Source of the DNA: Firmicutes bacterium UBA6418
GTDB taxonomy: Bacteria > Bacillota > Clostridia > Peptostreptococcales > Anaerovoracaceae
DNA length: 11,451 nt
Direction: 5' to 3'
NCBI GenBank assembly: GCA_002439735.1
Contig: DJPG01000086.1
Span: forward strand, 1 to 11,451
Shown here in pieces: positions 8,079-11,451 of the stretch; position 1 is the stretch's first letter, and each line of letters begins with the position of its first letter. The notes beneath the pieces are model-generated. The model was not told the origin of the DNA, did no database searches, and saw only the letters and a list, made by a program, of their open reading frames with translations. A program made the position numbers and the translations under genes.

Positions 8079-8102
8079 TTTTTCCGTTTTCCCTCGGAAA
8101 AA
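8079..8102. repeat. Perfect 8-bp inverted repeat in the phosphoketolase leader
   Basis: TTTTTCCG (8079-8086) and CGGAAAAA (8095-8102) are perfect inverted repeats around an eight-base spacer, about 30-50 nt upstream of the phosphoketolase start in an 84-nt gap. Neither strand has a T tract after the stem, so it is not a normal terminator. It could be an operator dyad or an mRNA hairpin controlling translation or stability. Confidence 0.5.
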
Positions 8103-8133
8103 CAACCTTGTCCGATCCTGCGGTTCTCTGTTT

Positions 8134-9090
8134 TTAGTAGAATGTCGCGACCTCATCCGCAATTGGTGGGATCTTGGTCAGGCGAATCACATGAAAAACC
8201 GGACCATCACCTTTGTACATCTCGTTGTATTCCCGTTCGATGGTAGCGGTCATATCGACCCAGCCGCCGTGCTCGAGACTCTGCGCGTCCTTGTATTTGG
8301 CAACCAGTCCGCCGAACTGAATGTCTTCCGCACAGCAGGTCATGATATGGCGGCCGATGACAAATTCATCATCCTGAAGACCACCGCCGAGCAGGCTCCT
8401 GCCTTTGAAACGAACGGTCTTTCCATAATACTTGGCTTCTTCCTCCGTCATATCCGCATACCAGACCGCGTAGTCCTTGTCCGCGATCTCGATCACCGGC
8501 GCATCGATGTCGAACGGCAGCGGATCTTCGATGTTGTCAATTTCTACATCGTTTGAACCATATTCGTAGATAATATCGCAGCGGCGGTTAATGGCTCGGA
8601 CGATCTTGTGATAGGGCATCTTGTCCATTTCCTTTGTAAAATGCTTAAATACGATTGTTTCCGTTGATTTGATCTTATCAACGACCAGATTCCGCATATT
8701 CGCGTTATAGGTCAGATAGGTTCGCGCATCTGCGAAGGTCATTTCCTGGTAGACCGTCCAACTCGGCGGCATGGCGCTGTAAAACTTGTCCAGCATCCAC
8801 ATACCGTTGTATTCGACAACAACCCTTTCAAAGTTAAGTTTCTCCTGTAATTCTGTCAGATAGCTTTCCGTCAGCTGCTCTTCCTCATCAACCGTGACGA
8901 TCTTGCAGCCGGATGCCGCGAATTTGATCGGAGAAAGCTCGGTTTCTCCTTCCTCGCAAAGCAGGATCAGCGTCTTCTGTCCATCGTTAAACTGCGGATC
9001 CTCCAGCGTTTCCTGAAGGAACGTGGTCTTGCCTGCGTCTAAAAATCCGGTAAACAGGTATACCGGGATCTCTCTTGTCTGTTGTGCCAT
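8134..9090 (-). CDS. CobW-like P-loop protein fused to a DUF1980 (YcgQ/TIGR03943)-like C-terminal domain
   Basis: A 318-residue protein. The N-terminus has the CobW/COG0523 beginning IPVYLFTGFLDAGKTTF with Walker A G15-T22. The CxCC metal motif expected after it is absent (GCKIVTVDEE at 61-70), the usual ESSG-like segment reads VEYNG (92-96), and the guanine-specificity NKxD motif is not recognisable (FKHFTKEMD, 148-156). The last 100 residues (about 220-318) read YYGKTVRFKG, EFVIGRHIMTCCAEDI (TCC at 251-253) and GPVFHVIRLTKI. By memory this resembles the C-terminal domain of YcgQ/DUF1980 proteins, partners of a membrane permease linked to metal homeostasis. The ATG at 9088-9090 is chosen because AAGGAG (9099-9104) lies eight bases before it and overlaps an upstream in-frame GTG. 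No permease gene is visible nearby. Biochemical role unknown. Confidence 0.82.
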   Translation of the reverse strand: MAQQTREIPVYLFTGFLDAGKTTFLQETLEDPQFNDGQKTLILLCEEGETELSPIKFAASGCKIVTVDEEEQLTESYLTELQEKLNFERVVVEYNGMWMLDKFYSAMPPSWTVYQEMTFADARTYLTYNANMRNLVVDKIKSTETIVFKHFTKEMDKMPYHKIVRAINRRCDIIYEYGSNDVEIDNIEDPLPFDIDAPVIEIADKDYAVWYADMTEEEAKYYGKTVRFKGRSLLGGGLQDDEFVIGRHIMTCCAEDIQFGGLVAKYKDAQSLEHGGWVDMTATIEREYNEMYKGDGPVFHVIRLTKIPPIADEVATFY

Positions 9091-9160
9091 TTGGCTCACT
9101 CCTTTTCTTGCTGTCTCAGATTGCTCCGCCGTATGCCCTCATACACGCGGGATATCCTGG

Positions 9161-9194
9161 ATAAAAGCAAAGGCAGGCGTATTGGCGTCTGCCT
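9161..9194 (-). terminator. Intrinsic terminator between the two CobW-like genes
   Basis: On the minus strand AGGCAGACG pairs with CGCCTGCCT (9171-9194, nine pairs with one G-T, six-base loop), followed by TTGCTTTTAT (9161-9170). It lies about 90 nt after the stop of the His-rich GTPase gene and about 70 nt before the ATG of the next CobW-like gene. It should end or attenuate the first transcript, implying a separate or read-through start for the second. No convincing promoter was seen in the remaining gap. Confidence 0.6.
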
Positions 9195-9284
9195 CTGTCA
9201 GGTTTTCTTTTCTGTTTTCTCTCACATGCCGTTTTTTCGCGCGTGCGGTTCTTCTCACATACGATCGCAGCGCGATGCTGTACG

Positions 9285-10382
9285 CTATGCTTCAAATAGC
9301 TTGCGGATCGCGTCTTCCTTCAACTTGGAGCCGATGACGCAAAGTCTTCCGGTGATCTCTGCGCTGCCGGTTCTGACATCCGGTTCTCCCGGTACATAGT
9401 CAAAATGGATCCACTGTCCGTCTTCGCCCTCTACGATACCCTTTGCTCTGAGCACGAAGCCATAAGCATGCGGATCTTCCAGCGCTTCCAGTGCTTTTTC
9501 GATTTTTTCGATCGTATATTTTTTCGGCGTTTCGATACCGATACTGTCAAAGACTTCGTCTGCGTGGTGATGGCCCTCATGTTCGTGGTCATGACCGCAG
9601 CAGCAGTGATCGTCGTGATCGTGATCATGGTGATGGTGGTGATCATGATCATGTTCATCATGCTCGTGATGATGTTCGTGATCATGCTCATGATGATCGT
9701 GACCGCAGCAGCAAGCATCATCGTCGTCATGATCGTGATGCGCATGCTCCTGCTCTTCTGCCAGATGATGCAGCGCTTCCTCGATGGTATCTTTCTTTTC
9801 CATTGCCGCCAGGATCTGCTTGCCGTCCAAGGCATCCCAGTCCGTAGTGATCAGCGTTGCGTGCGGATTGTGTTCCCGCAGCAGCGCAACCACCTGCGCA
9901 AGCTTGTCTTCATCCATACCTTTCGTATGGCTGAGAATGATGGACGACGCGTGTTCCACCTGGTTATTGAAAAATTCGCCGAAGTTCTTCATGTAGATCT
10001 TCGCTTTCTTTGCGTCTACGATCGTCGTGAATCCGTTGAGCTTGACATCGGCAAGGTTCAGATTTTCGACTGCCTGCATGATATCGCTCAGTTTTCCGAC
10101 GCCGGACGGTTCGATGAGAATGCGATCCGGATGAAACTGCTCTACAACCTTTTCCAAGGCTTTGCCGAAATCTCCGACCAGACTGCAGCAGATGCAGCCC
10201 GAATTCATTTCGTTGATCTCCACGCCGGAATCCCTGAGAAAACCGCCGTCAATACCGATCTCGCCGAACTCGTTTTCGATCAGCACGACCTGCTCACCCT
10301 TGTAGGCCTCTTCGATCAGCTTCTTGATCAGCGTCGTCTTGCCGGCGCCCAAAAATCCAGAAAAAATATCTACCTTTATCAT
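9285..10382 (-). CDS. COG0523/CobW-family GTPase, putative metallochaperone, with His/Cys-rich loop
   Basis: A 365-residue G3E-family P-loop GTPase. Seen in order: IFSGFLGAGKTTL with Walker A (9-17), ENEFGEIGIDGGFL (36-49), GCICC (62-66, the family CxCC metal-binding motif), ILIEPSGVG (88-96, Walker B region), LSHTKGMD (150-157, in the place of NKxD), and a CobW C-terminal domain (about 285-365). Between the two domains, residues 213-273 hold 29 His and 6 Cys, including two copies of CCCGHDH (224-230 and 260-266). COG0523 proteins deliver metals such as zinc or cobalt to target proteins; the loop suggests binding or storage of several metal ions. The ATG at 10380-10382 is preferred because the GAGG ribosome site ten bases upstream lies only one base from the other ATG at 10391. 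Metal and client are unknown. Confidence 0.93.
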   Translation of the reverse strand: MIKVDIFSGFLGAGKTTLIKKLIEEAYKGEQVVLIENEFGEIGIDGGFLRDSGVEINEMNSGCICCSLVGDFGKALEKVVEQFHPDRILIEPSGVGKLSDIMQAVENLNLADVKLNGFTTIVDAKKAKIYMKNFGEFFNNQVEHASSIILSHTKGMDEDKLAQVVALLREHNPHATLITTDWDALDGKQILAAMEKKDTIEEALHHLAEEQEHAHHDHDDDDACCCGHDHHEHDHEHHHEHDEHDHDHHHHHDHDHDDHCCCGHDHEHEGHHHADEVFDSIGIETPKKYTIEKIEKALEALEDPHAYGFVLRAKGIVEGEDGQWIHFDYVPGEPDVRTGSAEITGRLCVIGSKLKEDAIRKLFEA

Positions 10383-10453
10383 TTGATTCATCCCTCTCTT
10401 GAAGTATTTTTTATTGTTTTACTATGCCAAGTACATTCGTCCGGACGCTGAGC

Positions 10454-10617
10454 GGCTCCGTCTTCGCCTCTCGGCTCGCCGATCGCCTTCGCTCGGACAT
10501 CTGTCTTGCATCTGCTCTGTCTGCGCCTTCGGCTTGCCCCTTAAAGTGCCACGCGCTGAAGCGCTGCACTTTTCGGCGTGAGACCTGCCTCGCTTCTGTC
10601 TGCGCCCTCGGCTTGCC
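10454..10617 (-). repeat. Three purine-rich imperfect repeats within the leader insert
   Basis: On the minus strand three related units occur, at 10592-10617, 10514-10538 and 10454-10480. The first two share 21 of 22 bases over the core GGCAAGCCGA.GGCGCAGACAG (10596-10617 and 10517-10538). The third is diverged (GGCGAGCCGAGAGGCGAAGA then CGGAGCC). Spacing is about 79 and 60 bp. The unit translates in one frame to arginine/alanine-rich text, but no ribosome site or protein family supports coding. Confidence 0.6.
10543..10572. other. Strong hairpin inside the leader insert
   Basis: AAAGTGC (10543-10549) pairs with GCACTTT (10566-10572), and inside it GCGCT (10553-10557) pairs with AGCGC (10560-10564), with a three-versus-one internal bulge. 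It sits between two of the purine-rich repeat units. It has no following T tract on the minus strand (next bases AAGGGG), so it is a structural rather than terminator element. Confidence 0.55.
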
Positions 10618-10656
10618 AATCAGCGGGCTAGGGCTGCAAATCGCAGTGCCAAGTAC

Positions 10657-10685
10657 ATTATACCACGATCCCTCTAAAATGAAAA
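10657..10685 (-). promoter_or_regulatory. Strong extended -10 promoter for the His-rich GTPase gene
   Basis: On the minus strand TGGTATAAT gives a perfect TATAAT (10657-10662) with an extended TG (10664-10665), and TTTTCA (10680-10685) is a -35 at 17-nt spacing. Transcription should start near 10650 and produce an untranslated leader of about 270 nt before the GTPase ATG. The promoter lies directly after the stop codon of the monooxygenase-like gene. Confidence 0.65.
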
Positions 10686-10687
10686 GG

Positions 10688-10969
10688 TCACAGCTCCTCG
10701 ATCTCGGTCTTAATGTTATATTTTTCTTTGAGCTTCGCGAGCTTCTCCATCTGTGGCATTGCGTAATGCGCCTGCTGGTGTTCCTTGCTCTCCCACGTTT
10801 CCAAAAGCAGGATCTCGTTCTCTCGTTCCGCCGAGAAGTAGTAATCATATCTTAAATTTCCGGCATCGTTTCTTGACGCTTCGATAATCCCCGCCGCTGC
10901 CGCCTCTTCATAGAACTTATGGATTATCTTACGGTCATCCGCTCTGTAGAATGCATGAATCGTAACCAT
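10688..10969 (-). CDS. Antibiotic biosynthesis monooxygenase (ABM)-fold small protein, YgiN-like
   Basis: A 93-residue protein, typical length for a single ABM domain. It starts MVTIHAFYRADDRKIIHKFY, has the segment GNLRYDYYFSAERENEILLLETWESKEHQQAHYAMPQ (split here for reading: GNLRYDYYFS, then ILLLETWESKEHQQAHYA, about 57-74), and ends in a charged helix. The LLETWxSxExxxAH pattern with the conserved Trp and His is the ABM/quinol-monooxygenase signature. Family members are cofactor-free dimers acting on quinols, phenolics or haem, but many have no known role. The ATG at 10967-10969 has AAAGGCGG about eleven bases upstream, a longer spacing than usual. It has its own promoter, and the next gene's promoter begins immediately after its stop. 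Confidence 0.85.
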   Translation of the reverse strand: MVTIHAFYRADDRKIIHKFYEEAAAAGIIEASRNDAGNLRYDYYFSAERENEILLLETWESKEHQQAHYAMPQMEKLAKLKEKYNIKTEIEEL

Positions 10970-11013
10970 TTTCTTGCTTGCCGCCTTTCTGTTGTTCCAA
11001 CTCTGTCATGAAT

Positions 11014-11043
11014 ATAATACCACTATATCACCTTCAGTCGCAA
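11014..11043 (-). promoter_or_regulatory. Promoter for the ABM-fold gene
   Basis: On the minus strand TGGTATTAT forms an extended -10 (TATTAT at 11014-11019, TG at 11021-11022), with TTGCGA (11038-11043) as -35 at 18-nt spacing. The start would be near 11007, about 38 nt before the ATG. It has the same TGG-TATWAT form as the GTPase promoter at 10657-10665. Confidence 0.6.
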
Positions 11044-11451
11044 ATGAAAAGGTGTGTTTTGTGTAGTTTTGAAAGAATTCCAGGCGTAGAGCCGCTGCCG
11101 CTCCCGTTCTTTCATCTTATGCCGTCTGTTTTTTGACCTCTTCCGATTTCTTGACTATTTTGCTCCCAAATCAAAAAAATGATCGATGATTTTTGAAATG
11201 CCTTCGCATCTCATCTTCCGCATTTTTGCTTTTCTATCCATTCGACACGATCTTTTAACGTTCCGACACATTTCGACAGTCAAAATTTTCTCGCATCCTG
11301 TCGATTTATGTTGAATCTCAGGGAAAAATGTCATATGCTTGCGTTTGCACGCGGCAGACCCGCATACGGAAATCGACCATTTTCACAGAAAATCATAAAA
11401 ATAGTCGCAAAATAGAAATCTTTGGTACATTTGTGCTGCCTTTGTGTGATC
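11023..11451 (-). other. AT-rich stretch without a confident gene; possible decayed reading frame
   Basis: No confident gene is seen from 11044 to the window end. One minus-strand frame is readable from the right edge to 11023 with only two internal stops: a TGA at about 11398 and a TAG at 11155-11157. The middle piece from ATG 11334 encodes 59 residues (MTFFPEIQHKSTGCEKIL... ending KIIDHFFDLGAK), and the next piece includes MKERERQRLYAWNSF. It is rich in Lys/Arg, lacks a ribosome site and matches no family I recognise. It may be a degraded gene, a dispersed repeat or chance. Confidence 0.25.

Larger units (their letters stand above)
10425..10659. repeat. Perfect 13-bp direct repeat bracketing a 209-bp GC-rich insert in the GTPase leader
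   Basis: TGCCAAGTACATT occurs at 10425-10437 and again at 10647-10659; the flanking bases on both sides differ, so the match is exactly 13 bp. The second copy overlaps the -10 box of the GTPase promoter. The 209 bp between them (10438-10646) are much richer in G+C than the AT-rich flanks. The pattern resembles a target-site duplication around a small inserted element, but the insert ends show no clear terminal inverted repeats. Confidence 0.6.

Noticed and set aside
9564..9746. Repetitive tract that at first looks like a CRISPR-like or tandem DNA repeat
   Set aside because: It is an in-frame His/Asp codon run within the GTPase; no regular repeat-spacer structure.
9405..10451. Plus-strand frame of 348 codons with apparent hydrophobic Val/Met/Ile segments
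   Set aside because: It is the antisense of the His-rich GTPase; the His/Asp codons read backwards give Met/Val/Ile. No ribosome site, and the minus-strand gene is unmistakable.
10543..10590. Plus-strand GTGCCAC ... GAGACCTGCC string reminiscent of a cobalamin riboswitch
   Set aside because: Only fragments of the consensus are present, the spacing is wrong, and it faces away from the GTPase gene with no plus-strand gene downstream.
10411..10848. 145-codon minus-strand frame running through the repeat block into the ABM-fold gene
   Set aside because: It overlaps the well-supported ABM gene in another frame, crosses a strong promoter, and its Arg/Ala-rich text comes from the purine-rich repeats.
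11171..11196. TCAAAAA/TTTTTGA inverted repeat as a terminator
   Set aside because: The stem is almost all A-T, has no following T tract beyond the stem itself, and no gene clearly ends next to it.

Overview
The window looks like chromosome of a Gram-positive anaerobe of the Clostridia, most likely a Lachnospiraceae-type gut bacterium. That is inferred from strong AGGAGG-type ribosome sites, roughly 50% GC genes separated by AT-rich gaps, a ferredoxin-type aldo/keto reductase, a phosphoketolase and a CobW-like/DUF1980 protein. No rRNA, tRNA, transposase or CRISPR array was recognised. Almost everything reads leftward (minus strand); the one clear rightward gene is a PucR-type regulator.

Left block (1-4405): a leftward cluster of two different fold-type I PLP aminotransferases (1808-2929, then 613-1779 after a 28-nt gap), followed by an ornithine cyclodeaminase/mu-crystallin family gene cut by the window edge (1-493). 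A candidate terminator or attenuator lies between the second aminotransferase and the cyclodeaminase. Divergent from the cluster is a PucR-family regulator (3236-4405). Its leader carries an extended -10 promoter and three GATGC(A/G)GC boxes spaced exactly 16 bp apart. The layout suggests a substrate-responsive regulator controlling an amino-acid conversion pathway whose substrate cannot be read from sequence.

Middle block (4500-8049): a phosphoketolase (xfp, 5701-8049) is followed by an aldo/keto reductase with two C-terminal 4Fe-4S motifs (4500-5594). They probably form a carbon/redox unit: acetyl phosphate production next to reduction of a carbonyl compound. A 33-nt hairpin separates this block from the convergent regulator gene.

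Right block (8134-11451): two CobW-like P-loop proteins. The upstream one (9285-10382) is a canonical COG0523 metallochaperone-type GTPase with a CxCC motif and an extreme His/Cys-rich loop. The downstream one (8134-9090) keeps the Walker A motif but lacks the CxCC motif and carries a C-terminal domain resembling DUF1980 (YcgQ/TIGR03943). A terminator lies between them. The first is preceded by a strong extended -10 promoter and a leader of about 270 nt packed with GC-rich repeats and bracketed by a perfect 13-bp direct repeat; this is the most unusual non-coding structure in the window. Further right are a small antibiotic-biosynthesis-monooxygenase-fold protein (10688-10969) with its own promoter and an AT-rich end without a confident gene. 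That end contains one long frame broken by only two in-frame stops, perhaps a decayed gene or a repeat.
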